From an uncultured Halocynthiibacter sp. (GTDB taxonomy: Bacteria; Pseudomonadota; Alphaproteobacteria; Rhodobacterales; Rhodobacteraceae): DNA of 64,000 nt. The first letter of the stretch is position 1; each line of letters begins with the position of its first letter. The notes beneath the pieces are model-generated. The model was not told the DNA's origin. It made no database searches and worked only from the letters and a program-made list of their open reading frames with translations. The stretch spans positions 1,116,001-1,180,000 of the forward strand of contig CANNCD010000001.1 in assembly GCA_947503035.1 (NCBI GenBank), in the 5' to 3' direction. Positions 44,801-55,059 of the stretch are shown piece by piece. The position numbers and the translations under genes are program-made.

Positions 44801-45605
44801 GCACCCCACCAAGGACAAGCGCCGTCGCGACGGCAAACCGAAGCGTCAGCCCCTCGGACAGGAACACCGCCCCGCCCGCCGCCGCGATGATCGGCACGGT
44901 CAATTGCGACACCGCCGCCCGAGACGCACCAAGCGCCGGTATCACTGCATACCAAAGCGCATAGCCAAGACCCGAGGTCAGCGCACCCGATACCACCGCC
45001 AGCGCAATGCCGGTTGGGGTGATCACGGATGAGCCCGCCAGCAGAAACGCCAACAGACACAAGGGCGTCGCCAAAACAAAGTTCGCCGCCGTTTCCGCCA
45101 GCGGGTCTTTGACCCCACGCCCCAGAAGCGAATAGATGCCCCATCCAACCGCCGCGATGGCCATCAAAACCGCACCAGCCGCGCTTGGGGCATCGCCAGA
45201 CGGCCACAAAAGATAGGCCAAACCGCCAAAGGCCAAACCCGCGCCAATCCAACGTGTCACGGGGATGGTGTCACGGGTGATCACGGCGCCCGCGAACATC
45301 GTCACCTGTACCCCACCAAACAGGATCAACGCCCCCGCGCCTGTCGCAAGTGACACATATGCAAAGGAAAATCCGACCAGATAGGCGACCAATGACAGCA
45401 CCGGCCAAACGCGCCCGCCGCGCAGCATGTCAAAGTCACGCTTGGACGCGAGAACGAGGATCGACAACATCACCGCCCCGCTGATCACTCGGATCACCGC
45501 AAAACTGGCTGGGTCAATCGCCCCTTCGGCAAGGGCCAGACGATTAAGGACGGAATTCGCCGCAAAGGCGATCATGGCAACGGTGGTAAGGGCAAATAAT
45601 TTCAT
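44778..45605 (-). CDS. DMT-superfamily transporter (EamA)
   Basis: A 275-residue protein with about ten membrane helices in two EamA repeats (residues 1-130 and 135-275). The second repeat ends RFAVATALVLGGVLISLR. Such transporters export amino acids or other metabolites; the substrate is unknown. The stop overlaps the convergent NUDIX gene by 23 bp. Confidence 0.88.
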   Translation of the reverse strand: MKLFALTTVAMIAFAANSVLNRLALAEGAIDPASFAVIRVISGAVMLSILVLASKRDFDMLRGGRVWPVLSLVAYLVGFSFAYVSLATGAGALILFGGVQVTMFAGAVITRDTIPVTRWIGAGLAFGGLAYLLWPSGDAPSAAGAVLMAIAAVGWGIYSLLGRGVKDPLAETAANFVLATPLCLLAFLLAGSSVITPTGIALAVVSGALTSGLGYALWYAVIPALGASRAAVSQLTVPIIAAAGGAVFLSEGLTLRFAVATALVLGGVLISLRQA

Positions 45606-45707
45606 GCCCTACCGAGACCCGAAACGACCGGATATCGCAAGACAAATAACCACATCTCGGACGAGGTGACACAAACGTGAAAACCCGATATCGGCGTTTA
45701 CTCTGGC

Positions 45708-46190
45708 CTAGGCCTCGGCTGGGGCCAACTCAGGCAGGCGCAGCTCGGCGCTTATGCGGCCGCTCTCCGGCGCGATGGGATACATGGTGATGTCGCCCAT
45801 GGGCACCGAGGTGGTCAGGTTCTCGGCCGCGAGCGCGGAAAACCCGAAGGACGTGAAATAGTCAAGATCCCCGATTGCGACGACGGCTTTGGCGCCTGCG
45901 CGCTGTGCCTCTTGGAGGGCCAGATACATGGATTCTTTGCCAAATCCCTGACCCTGACGGGCGGTGCGCACGGTTGGGCGATGAACCTGCCAGAACCCTT
46001 CTGGGGATGCCAGATGCACGAATGCCAGATGCGAACGAATGCCCTGCTCACCCTCGGTGATCAGCTCAAGCGCGATTTCCCCACGGGCACGACGTTCCGC
46101 CAAAAGCAGCGCTGGCCCTGCGTCATCGGCTACTGTGTTGAGCAAAATCGAAATAGCGAGATGATCGTCGGGTGTGGCAATGCGCATCAT
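45708..46190 (-). CDS. GNAT acetyltransferase (YhbS-like)
   Basis: A 160-residue N-acetyltransferase with the motif A pattern VHRPTVRTARQGQGFGKESMYLALQEA near 67-93, and GDLDYFTSFGFSAL, typical of YhbS-type proteins. AGGA lies 9 bases before ATG 46190; the open frame reaches 46331 but has no start signal. Substrate unknown. Confidence 0.85.
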   Translation of the reverse strand: MMRIATPDDHLAISILLNTVADDAGPALLLAERRARGEIALELITEGEQGIRSHLAFVHLASPEGFWQVHRPTVRTARQGQGFGKESMYLALQEAQRAGAKAVVAIGDLDYFTSFGFSALAAENLTTSVPMGDITMYPIAPESGRISAELRLPELAPAEA

Positions 46191-46329
46191 GGTTTTGGTC
46201 CTGAACTGGTTAACCTTGTCGTAAGGTTTTGACGGACCAGAGGCAACCCAAGAGCGCATGGCCTCGGGCTCTGATTTCAATACAGGCTGATAAAAAGGCC
46301 GTTTCGCGCCATTCGCCCAAAAGAATATC

Positions 46330-46362
46330 AAAAAAGGGGCGCAGCCAACGCCACGCCCCTTT
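46330..46362 (-). terminator. Rho-independent terminator after groEL
   Basis: On the minus strand AAAGGGGCG pairs with CGCCCCTTT, followed by TTTTTG. It lies 29 bp beyond the groEL stop. Confidence 0.9.
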
Positions 46363-46390
46363 CAAATTCAACAACCGGTTGGTTGGCAGA

Positions 46391-48052
<1,662 letters not shown>

Positions 48053-48073
48053 TTAGAAAAAGATGGACGTCGC

Positions 48074-48361
48074 TTAGCCGATAAGGCCGAGGATATCGCT
48101 TTCTTTCATGATAAGAAGCTCTTCACCGTCTACGGTGACTTCTGTGCCGGACCATTTGCCGAACAGAACTTTGTCGCCTGCTTTTACGGACATTGGGATC
48201 AATTCACCGCTGTCTTTGCGCGCGCCTTCACCAACGGCAACAACTTCTGCCTCTGCTGGTTTTTCTTTTGCGCTTTCAGGGATATAAAGACCGCCTGCGG
48301 TTTTTTCTTCGCTTTCAACGCGACGTACAAGTACGCGGTCATGCAATGGTGTAAATGCCAT
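48074..48361 (-). CDS. groS: Co-chaperonin GroES (10 kDa)
   Basis: Heptameric lid of GroEL. Seen: [24 protein letters not shown] near 5-28 with the mobile loop, and [14 protein letters not shown] near 62-75. 95 residues. AGGAG is about 8 bases before the ATG. The promoter and CIRCE element lie upstream. Confidence 0.98.
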   Translation of the reverse strand: MAFTPLHDRVLVRRVESEEKTAGGLYIPESAKEKPAEAEVVAVGEGARKDSGELIPMSVKAGDKVLFGKWSGTEVTVDGEELLIMKESDILGLIG

Positions 48362-48396
48362 CTCAGAACTCCTGGGTTCGAGGTTATAAAACTGGT

Positions 48397-48425
48397 GTTG
48401 TCACTCAAGCCAGTCGAGTGACAAC
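48397..48425. promoter_or_regulatory. CIRCE-like inverted repeat (HrcA operator) of groESL
   Basis: GTTGTCACTC-N9-GAGTGACAAC, a perfect 10-bp dyad with a 9-bp spacer. The CIRCE consensus is TTAGCACTC-N9-GAGTGCTAA, so the inner CACTC/GAGTG is kept while the outer AGC/GCT is changed to GTC/GAC. It begins where transcription from the upstream promoter should start, the usual place for HrcA repression. The other 300 bp to the desaturase start hold no further gene that I can support. Confidence 0.88.
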
Positions 48426-48431
48426 GATGGG

Positions 48432-48460
48432 AAGTTAGGTACCCGCGTCCACCGTGTCAA
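48432..48460 (-). promoter_or_regulatory. Sigma70 promoter of groESL
   Basis: On the minus strand TTGACA (48460-48455), a 17-bp spacer and TAACTT (48437-48432). The -35 box is exact. The predicted start, about 48425, is the first base of the CIRCE-like repeat. Confidence 0.8.
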
Positions 48461-48728
48461 CACCCCCATTTGCGAAAAATCACGCCTATTTTATCAGTAT
48501 ATTCATGAATAGCGTTTGTTTATGTTCACAAAGCCCCCGCGCTTCTCTATACGTTCGCGCTAGGATATTGGCCCGTTTGGTCAAATCATGCGGATCAAGG
48601 GGGATCAACGTGGTTTGCCTGGCGGGTTCACCATCGCCACTCACACTTTCATGCGGTCACGCATGGGCCCATATTCCTGGCGCTTCGCACCCCGCGCGGC
48701 GCGCCAAACCGACAGAGATTTGCGCACA

Positions 48729-49787
48729 ATGAATGCACATTCCCAGCCGACGACGGCACAACCGGCTCCGGCCTCACCGCCTTTGACCGAAACCCGCCGT
48801 TGGGTGCCAATCTTGGCAAAATACCGCGATCCAAGCACAAGCCGAAGCTTTGTCGAGCTGGCCATTACATTGGTGCCGTTCTTGGCGATCTGGGCGCTGG
48901 CATGGTGGACGATTTCGTTCAGCCCTGTTTTGGCCGCCGCGATTGCCGCCTTTAACGGTGCCTTCTTGGTGCGCCTGTTCATCATTCAGCACGACTGTGG
49001 CCACGGTTCATTTTTCAGCAACCGCGCCCTCAGCGACTGGATCGGGCGGGCCTTGGGCGTGTTGACCCTGACCCCCTATGACGTTTGGCGCCGCAGCCAC
49101 GCGATCCACCATTCTGCGGCGGGCAATTTGGACGAACGTGGCATCGGCGACGTCTATACAATGACAATCGACGAATACCGCGCCGCTGGCCGCTTTGCGC
49201 GCCTGAAATACCGTATTTACCGTCACCCTGTGATCATGTTCGGCATTGCGCCGACGGTTCTGTTCATGCTGCAAAACCGCCTTCCGTTTGGCTTTATGAA
49301 ATCCGGTTGGCAATTCTGGGTCAGCTCAATGGGTACCAATGTCGGCATCGCTGCCGTTTTGGGTCTTGTGATCTATTTCGGAGGCATCATGCCGGTTCTG
49401 TTGGTGTTTTTCCCAACGATCCTGATTGCCGCCACCATCGGCGTTTGGCTGTTCTATGTTCAGCACCAATTCGAAGAGACCCATTGGGACGTCGAAGAAG
49501 ACTGGCAATTGCACCACGCGGCCCTTCACGGCAGTTCCTTCTATGATCTTCCGCCTGTGCTCCGCTGGTTCTCGGGCAATATCGGCGTGCACCACGTGCA
49601 TCACCTGTACAGCCGCATCCCGTTTTATCGCCTAATGGAGGTCCTAAAGGATCACCCCGTTTTGGCTACATCCCAGCGCCTTACACTTCGCGAAAGCCTT
49701 GGATGCGTTAAACTTCAGCTGTGGGATGCCAAGCAACGCCGCCTCATGTCATTTGCCAAGGCGCGTGAACTTTACGGCACGCTATAG
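48729..49787 (+). CDS. Membrane fatty-acid desaturase
   Basis: Di-iron membrane enzyme that introduces double bonds into fatty acyl chains. Seen: three His boxes, HDCGH near 89-93, HAIHH near 125-129 and HHVHH near 285-289, and four hydrophobic segments. The 352-residue length fits acyl-lipid or acyl-CoA desaturases. ATG 48729 is chosen because MNAHSQPTT starts the natural soluble tail; the frame is open to 48588. No clear ribosome-binding site. Confidence 0.9.
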   Translation: MNAHSQPTTAQPAPASPPLTETRRWVPILAKYRDPSTSRSFVELAITLVPFLAIWALAWWTISFSPVLAAAIAAFNGAFLVRLFIIQHDCGHGSFFSNRALSDWIGRALGVLTLTPYDVWRRSHAIHHSAAGNLDERGIGDVYTMTIDEYRAAGRFARLKYRIYRHPVIMFGIAPTVLFMLQNRLPFGFMKSGWQFWVSSMGTNVGIAAVLGLVIYFGGIMPVLLVFFPTILIAATIGVWLFYVQHQFEETHWDVEEDWQLHHAALHGSSFYDLPPVLRWFSGNIGVHHVHHLYSRIPFYRLMEVLKDHPVLATSQRLTLRESLGCVKLQLWDAKQRRLMSFAKARELYGTL

Positions 49788-50432
49788 CGCCGCGCGCCCC
49801 TTGGGGGTGATCATATAGATGCCTTTTTCGACCCGCTCGAACCAGCCATAGTGATCATCCGCCATAATCCGCGTCGCCTTGGGCACATCCACAGATTTCG
49901 CAACAACGGCCCCCTTTGTGGGGCCGTTTTCGTTCAGGTACATCGCAACCTTGATCGCATCCTGCCGATAGGCGGTGACCAAGCCTACCCGCGTTTGCCC
50001 GCCGGTATTCGGATCCCCCACCCGCCGCTGAAATTCGCGAAGCAACCGCCCCTTGCGTTTGGCGTTCTTGACGGGACGATAGGGCGCAGGGTCGCAATGA
50101 ACCTCGACAAACCCATCGCGCAAACGCACCGTCATCAACCCAATCCCCAAACGACGACACAGTTTGATGTTATCCGGCAGGGTTTTCGCAAAGGGTTTCG
50201 TCGCGGCGCGGGGCACACAGATATAGACGTCATCGGTGATGGCCTGACGCGCGACGGCCTGATGAAACAACGTCAACGATATCGCGGTTTTCAATTCCAC
50301 GATCACCGGATCATCATCACCGCGCATCGCCATCACATCGACCGCGCCAATCTCGCCCTTCACCTCGTACCCCTGCCCCTCGAGGTAGGATTTCACGGGT
50401 AAATATAGGTCGGTTTCTTTGGGCTTGGTCAT
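49782..50432 (-). CDS. DUF2161 family protein, PD-(D/E)XK nuclease-like
   Basis: A 216-residue protein. The N-terminal part has the PD-(D/E)XK pattern: GEIGAVDVMAM near 27-37, then DPVIVELKTA near 42-51 (D, E-x-K). This is a nuclease-type fold, though no substrate is known. A basic stretch (KNAKRKGRLLREFQRR) could bind nucleic acid, and the C-terminal YLNENGPTKGAVVAKS looks winged-helix-like. ATG 50432 is preferred over a longer membrane-like extension to 50501. Confidence 0.8.
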   Translation of the reverse strand: MTKPKETDLYLPVKSYLEGQGYEVKGEIGAVDVMAMRGDDDPVIVELKTAISLTLFHQAVARQAITDDVYICVPRAATKPFAKTLPDNIKLCRRLGIGLMTVRLRDGFVEVHCDPAPYRPVKNAKRKGRLLREFQRRVGDPNTGGQTRVGLVTAYRQDAIKVAMYLNENGPTKGAVVAKSVDVPKATRIMADDHYGWFERVEKGIYMITPKGRAAL

Positions 50433-50520
50433 GAATGCACGGTATGTCGCCGCCAAAGTGGTGACAAGCAAAACCATCCCGCATATAAGGGCGCCAAACA
50501 CATAATAACGGACATATCAC

Positions 50521-51441
50521 ATGACAATCCAAGTATTCGGCCACAAATCCCCCGACACTGATTCCACAGGCTGCCCAATCATCTGGGCATGGTACCTCAA
50601 TGAGGTAAAAGGCACCCCAGCCGCGCCAAAGCTTTTGGGTGAGCCAAACACAGAAGCCGCGTTTGTGATCAAACGTTGGGGCTTTGATCAGCCAGAAATC
50701 ATCGCAGACGTAGAAGACGGCGCGCCAGTTGTGATCGTTGACACCAACAACCCTGCTGAATTGCCTGCGAACATCAACAACGCCGACATCCAAGCAATCA
50801 TCGACCACCACAAATTGGTTGGCGGCTTGGAAACCAAAGGCCCAATCGATATCACCATCCGCCCACTTGCCTGTGCGGCGACTGTGATCTTTGACCTTAT
50901 GGGTGACGACGCGGCAAAAATGCCAGACGCGATCAAAGGCATCATGTTGTCCTGTATCCTGTCCGACACTTTGGAATTCCGCAGCCCAACAACAACTGAC
51001 CACGACCGTCAGTTGGCGGAAAAATTGGCGGCTGATCTGGGCATCAACATCACGGAATACGCCTCCGAAATGTTCGCGGCCAAGTCCGACGTTTCTGCAT
51101 TCTCTGATGCCGAACTGATCCGCATGGACTCCAAAGAATTCGCCGTATCCGACGTGAAATTCCGCGTGTCTGTTCTTGAAACAACCGCACCTGCGATCGT
51201 TCTTGACCGCAAAGCGAGCCTGTTGAATTCCATGGTAGACGTTGCCAAAGAAGACGGCGTTGACCACGTTCTTTTGTTCGTTGTGGACATTCTGGCCGAA
51301 GAAGCGACCCTTCTTGTGCAGAACGACACTGTGAAATCCGTGGCCGAGAAATCATTCGGTGCGACCGTCACCGGCGACGCAGTTGTTCTTCCGGGCATCA
51401 TGAGCCGCAAAAAACAGATCATTCCAAACCTAGCGGTTTAA
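50521..51441 (+). CDS. ppaC: Manganese-dependent inorganic pyrophosphatase (class II)
   Basis: DHH-family enzyme splitting pyrophosphate. Seen: FGHKSPDTDSTG near 4-15 (metal His and Asp), VDTNNPAEL near 74-82 and the DHH motif in AIIDHHKLVGG near 95-105, then RKKQII at the C-terminus. 306 residues, typical. Strong codon bias, as in highly expressed genes. Confidence 0.96.
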   Translation: MTIQVFGHKSPDTDSTGCPIIWAWYLNEVKGTPAAPKLLGEPNTEAAFVIKRWGFDQPEIIADVEDGAPVVIVDTNNPAELPANINNADIQAIIDHHKLVGGLETKGPIDITIRPLACAATVIFDLMGDDAAKMPDAIKGIMLSCILSDTLEFRSPTTTDHDRQLAEKLAADLGINITEYASEMFAAKSDVSAFSDAELIRMDSKEFAVSDVKFRVSVLETTAPAIVLDRKASLLNSMVDVAKEDGVDHVLLFVVDILAEEATLLVQNDTVKSVAEKSFGATVTGDAVVLPGIMSRKKQIIPNLAV

Positions 51442-51448
51442 TCGATCA

Positions 51449-51469
51449 GGGGGCGCATCATGCGCCCCC
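51449..51469. repeat. Hairpin after ppaC
   Basis: GGGGGCGCA-TCA-TGCGCCCCC, a perfect 9-bp stem with a 3-base loop, 8 bp after the ppaC stop and 20 bp before the HAD gene. It has no T-run; it may stabilise the ppaC mRNA end or attenuate read-through. Confidence 0.65.
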
Positions 51470-51489
51470 AACTATTTAAGGGGTGCCCC

Positions 51490-52371
51490 ATGTCACAAAT
51501 CATTGAAAACCTTGCCGATATCTCAAGCGACTACGATGCGCTTTTCGTTGATCTTTGGGGCTGTGTTCATAACGGTATCACCCATTACCCCGACGCGGTT
51601 GCCGCCCTTCAGGCCTATCGCAAAACCGGCGGCAAGGTCGTTCTTGTCACCAACTCCCCCCGTCCCCACGGCGAAGTCGAACGCCAAATCACAAACGATT
51701 TCGGCGTGCCCCGTGACGCATGGGACGCCATTGCCACATCCGGCGACAGCGGCCGCGCCGCGATGTTTCAAGGGGCCGTTGGGCGCAACGTGTTCATCAT
51801 GGGCACCAGCGAAGACAACCAAGAGGCCTTCCTCGCGCCGATGGCGATTTTGGATAACCCCGAGCCGATCACATCCGTACCCTTGGCCGAGGCCGATGGC
51901 ATCGTATGCCTTGGACCGTTTGACCGTCATGCCGATCCCGAGGTGAACCGCGCCGATTTCCTTTTTGCGCGCGAAAAGGGCATGAAACTGCTCTGTGCGA
52001 ACCCCGATATCATCGTTGACGTGGGCCATTCCCGCGAATGGTGTGCCGGTGCGCTGGCGGCGATGTACACCGAAATGGGCGGCGAGAGCCTCTATTTCGG
52101 GAAACCGCACCCGCCGATCTATGACCTTGCGCGCCGCCGTCTGTTTGCCCTTGGCGTCGATGTTCCGGACCACCGTATTCTTGCGATTGGCGACGGCATT
52201 GGCACCGACGTGCGTGGCGGCCAAGGCGAAAACATCGATTGCCTGTTCATCACCGGCGGTCTTGCTGCGCGCGATACCAAGACAGTGGCCCAACCCGATG
52301 CGGATGCGCTGACGGCTTATTTGGCCAAGGAAATGCAGTCGCCGCTGTTCTCAATTGGATTCCTTCGGTAA
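51490..52371 (+). CDS. HAD-superfamily hydrolase, class IIA (TIGR01459-type)
   Basis: A 293-residue NagD-like phosphatase. Seen: DALFVDLWGCVHNG near 16-29 (Asp nucleophile D21, with the second acid replaced by a W-G-C-V pattern typical of this subgroup), VTNSPRP near 53-59, KPHPPIYDLA near 204-213, and IGDGIGTDVRGG near 235-246. Substrate unknown. AAGGGG precedes ATG 51490. Confidence 0.88.
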   Translation: MSQIIENLADISSDYDALFVDLWGCVHNGITHYPDAVAALQAYRKTGGKVVLVTNSPRPHGEVERQITNDFGVPRDAWDAIATSGDSGRAAMFQGAVGRNVFIMGTSEDNQEAFLAPMAILDNPEPITSVPLAEADGIVCLGPFDRHADPEVNRADFLFAREKGMKLLCANPDIIVDVGHSREWCAGALAAMYTEMGGESLYFGKPHPPIYDLARRRLFALGVDVPDHRILAIGDGIGTDVRGGQGENIDCLFITGGLAARDTKTVAQPDADALTAYLAKEMQSPLFSIGFLR

Positions 52372-52398
52372 CTAAAATATCAATATTATCCGCCGATT

Positions 52399-52440
52399 GT
52401 AATTAAATTACTTTACGGACTTACATTCCTCACCTATGCT
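52399..52440 (+). promoter_or_regulatory. Possible promoter with palindrome before the MaoC gene
   Basis: A 13-base perfect palindrome GTAATT-A-AATTAC (52399-52411) touches a TTTACG -35-like box (52412-52417), a 17-bp spacer and a TATGCT -10-like box (52435-52440). The AT-rich dyad could be an operator. Neither box is strong. Confidence 0.4.
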
Positions 52441-52465
52441 GCAGTGCAACATGGGGGAGGAAACA

Positions 52466-52909
52466 ATGTTGGACAATCAACCGCGCGGCACGATTTGTAT
52501 CGAAGATCTCGAAATCGGGATGACCCGTCATATCCAGAAACAGATCACAGATCGGGATATCGAACTCTTTGCTGAGGTGTCGACAGATCGTAATCCCGTG
52601 CACCTTGATGACGACTATGCCAAGGACACCATTTTTAGCGGCCGCATCGCCCATGGGATGCTGACGGCGGGTTTGATTTCGGCGGTGATCGGCGAACAAC
52701 TTCCGGGGCACGGCACGATCTATATGGGCCAGACGTTGAAATTCATGGCCCCCGTTCGCCCAGGCGACACGGTTCTGGCCGAAGTGGCCGTGGCCGACAT
52801 CGATTTTGCCAAACGACGCGTTCAATTGACCTGTCAATGTAGCGTGCGCGACGTTGTCGTTCTGAAGGGCGAAGCCACCGTTTTGGCCCCCTCCAAGAAA
52901 TTTGACTAG
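52466..52909 (+). CDS. MaoC-like (R)-specific enoyl-CoA hydratase
   Basis: Hot-dog-fold hydratase with the hydratase-2 pattern FAEVSTDRNPVHLDDDYAKDTIFSGRIAHGML near 36-67, where Asp and His are catalytic. PhaJ-type enzymes with this motif give (R)-3-hydroxyacyl-CoA for polyhydroxyalkanoate; that role here is only inferred. GGGGAGG is 5 bases before ATG 52466 (147 residues). Confidence 0.9.
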   Translation: MLDNQPRGTICIEDLEIGMTRHIQKQITDRDIELFAEVSTDRNPVHLDDDYAKDTIFSGRIAHGMLTAGLISAVIGEQLPGHGTIYMGQTLKFMAPVRPGDTVLAEVAVADIDFAKRRVQLTCQCSVRDVVVLKGEATVLAPSKKFD

Positions 52910-52950
52910 CCAGCCTTGCGCGGGGCGTCTGCGCGGGCTATCTCCGATCT

Positions 52951-53907
52951 ATGAAAACGTTACGCGACTACCAGTTTATCTCTGACGCTGACCGTGGAGC
53001 CGCTGTGGCTATCGGTAATTTTGATGGCGTGCATTTGGGCCACCAAGCCGTGATTGATATCGCGCGCGACCACGCAAAACGGCTGAATGCGCCGCTGGGT
53101 GTGATGACGTTTGATCCGCATCCGCGGGCCTATTTCGCGCCCGACGCCCCCGATTTCCGATTGATGAGTGCCGAAGCCAAGGCCACCCGTCTTGAGAAAC
53201 TCGGCGTTGAATGTCTGTATCAACTCAACTTTAACGCGGCTCTTTGCGCCCTCACCGCCGAAGAATTCGCGCGGGACGTTATTGCCGAGGGGCTTGGCCT
53301 GAAACACGTTGTGGTTGGCGCGGATTTCCGGTTCGGCAAAGGGCGGCTTGGGACGGCGACCGACCTTGTGGCGTTCGGCAAAACCTATGGCTTTGGAGTT
53401 ACAATCGCGGAACTGGTTGCCGAAACGGATGTCGAGATTTCCTCGACCCAGATTCGCACTGCCCTGTCCGAAGGGCGCCCCCGCGACGCCGCACGTATGT
53501 TGGGTCACTGGCACCGGATCGAAGGCGAAGTGATCGGCGGCGACCAACGGGGCCGCGAGATGGGCTTCCCAACCGCAAACATGCCCATTCAGGGGCTTCA
53601 GCCACCGAAATTTGGCGTCTATGCCGTATTGATCAACGTTCTGACCGGCCCGCACAAGGGCGCCTATAAGGGGGCCGCGTCCATCGGCACCCGCCCCACA
53701 TTCGGCGAAAACATCCCGAACCTCGAGACCTTCATCTTTGACTTTAAGGGCGACCTTTATGGCGCGACGCTTTCGGTTGGGTTGGTGGAATATCTCCGTC
53801 CCGAGCTGAAATTCGAAAGTGAAAACTGGATGGACGAATTGATCGCGGCGATGAATGACGACTGCGACAAGGCCCGCGATATTCTTAAAGACATTCCCAA
53901 TGTCTGA
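52951..53907 (+). CDS. ribF: Bifunctional riboflavin kinase/FAD synthetase
   Basis: Makes FMN from riboflavin and then FAD. Seen: nucleotidyl-transferase motif AIGNFDGVHLGHQAVI near 20-35, ISSTQIRTALSEGRP near 163-177, and the kinase domain RGREMGFPTANM near 200-211 with YKGAASIGTRPTFG near 232-245. 318 residues. Its stop overlaps the next gene by 8 bp. Confidence 0.96.
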   Translation: MKTLRDYQFISDADRGAAVAIGNFDGVHLGHQAVIDIARDHAKRLNAPLGVMTFDPHPRAYFAPDAPDFRLMSAEAKATRLEKLGVECLYQLNFNAALCALTAEEFARDVIAEGLGLKHVVVGADFRFGKGRLGTATDLVAFGKTYGFGVTIAELVAETDVEISSTQIRTALSEGRPRDAARMLGHWHRIEGEVIGGDQRGREMGFPTANMPIQGLQPPKFGVYAVLINVLTGPHKGAYKGAASIGTRPTFGENIPNLETFIFDFKGDLYGATLSVGLVEYLRPELKFESENWMDELIAAMNDDCDKARDILKDIPNV

Positions 53908-54364
53908 TCCGATTGACCGCGGCGGGCTTCGCAAAGAATTCTGGAAAAGGCCCCTCACCTCCTTGAACCAAAAGGAATGGGAAGCGCTTTGTGATGGCTG
54001 CGGGAAATGCTGCCTGAACAAGCTTGAGGACGAGGACACCGGTCAGGTGGCGTTTACGCGTGTGGCCTGTCGGTTGCTGGACGATAGCACGTGCCGCTGT
54101 GCGCAATACGATATCCGCAAACAGTTCGTTCCCGAATGTGTGGTTCTGACCCCCGACAACATCAGCGACATCGCCTATTGGATGCCGTCGACCTGTGCCT
54201 ATCGTCTGTTGTACGAGGGCAAGCCGCTTCATGATTGGCACCCGTTGATCACCGGCACCGCGCAATCTGTGCACGACGCCGGCGAATCTGTTCAGGGCTG
54301 GACCGTGCCCGAATTCGAAGTGCCCGTCGAAGAATGGGAAGAGCACATCATCGAGGACCTATAG
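53900..54364 (+). CDS. YcgN-like cysteine-cluster protein
   Basis: A 154-residue member of the YcgN/YkgJ-type family with the CDGCGKCC cluster near residues 31-38 and further cysteines at CRCAQYD and CVVLTP. The cysteines probably bind zinc or an iron-sulfur centre. The function is unknown. ATG 53900 lies in the ribF stop region, giving likely coupled translation. Confidence 0.87.
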   Translation: MSDPIDRGGLRKEFWKRPLTSLNQKEWEALCDGCGKCCLNKLEDEDTGQVAFTRVACRLLDDSTCRCAQYDIRKQFVPECVVLTPDNISDIAYWMPSTCAYRLLYEGKPLHDWHPLITGTAQSVHDAGESVQGWTVPEFEVPVEEWEEHIIEDL

Positions 54365-54952
54365 GCCCGCGAGATAGGCGTCCAAATCTGCGATTCGATC
54401 TTGGCCCCAGAACCGTTCCCCGTTCACGATGTAAAACGGCGCGCCAAAGACGCCCGCCGCCGCCGCACGGTCGGTGTTGTTTGTGTATTCTTCTGCTGCT
54501 TCCCACTGGCCCGATGTAGCAAGGTCCGCATCAAAGCCCGCCGCGACAAGACACTCGCGGATCACATCTTCTTCTGCGATGTTCTTTTCTTCGGCCCAGA
54601 CGGCACGTGTAAAGGCATGCACAAGCGCACCCAGATCACCGCCGCCCGCCTTGGCCGCCGCGATCAACGCATAGGATGACGGCGCCATGTTGGTTGGGAA
54701 AAACGCCGGTTTGACGTTCATGTCATAGCCAAGTTTGTCCGCCCAGCGACGCATTTCGATCAAGCGGTATTCCTGACGCGACACGTGACGGTCTTTGGGC
54801 AGCTGCCCACCGGTTGCGCCAAACAGTTTGGGCAGATCAACGGGGATATAGTTGATCTCGGCCCCATGCTTGGCCGCGACCTCCTCAAGCCGTGTCCCAG
54901 CGAGGTAGGTATAGGGAGAAATTGTCGCGAAATAATAGTCGATCTTGGTCAT
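54359..54952 (-). CDS. 2-hydroxychromene-2-carboxylate isomerase-like DsbA-family protein
   Basis: A 197-residue thioredoxin-fold protein of the HCCA isomerase family. YYFATISPYTYLAG near 5-18 carries the catalytic Ser position (ISPY), and GVFGAPFYIVNGERFWGQDRI near 168-188 is the family's glutathione-binding ending. No CxxC. It may be a glutathione-dependent isomerase or transferase of aromatic breakdown; no such pathway is near. ATG 54952 is chosen by family start. Confidence 0.85.
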   Translation of the reverse strand: MTKIDYYFATISPYTYLAGTRLEEVAAKHGAEINYIPVDLPKLFGATGGQLPKDRHVSRQEYRLIEMRRWADKLGYDMNVKPAFFPTNMAPSSYALIAAAKAGGGDLGALVHAFTRAVWAEEKNIAEEDVIRECLVAAGFDADLATSGQWEAAEEYTNNTDRAAAAGVFGAPFYIVNGERFWGQDRIADLDAYLAGL

Positions 54953-55059
54953 GTTAGCGCCCACATTAGTTAGAAATTCTTTCAAAGACTCTATCAGAAT
55001 GTTAAGCGGTGTCATGTCACGATTCTGTAACGTGGCCACATTCTCGGGGACCTCACGCC

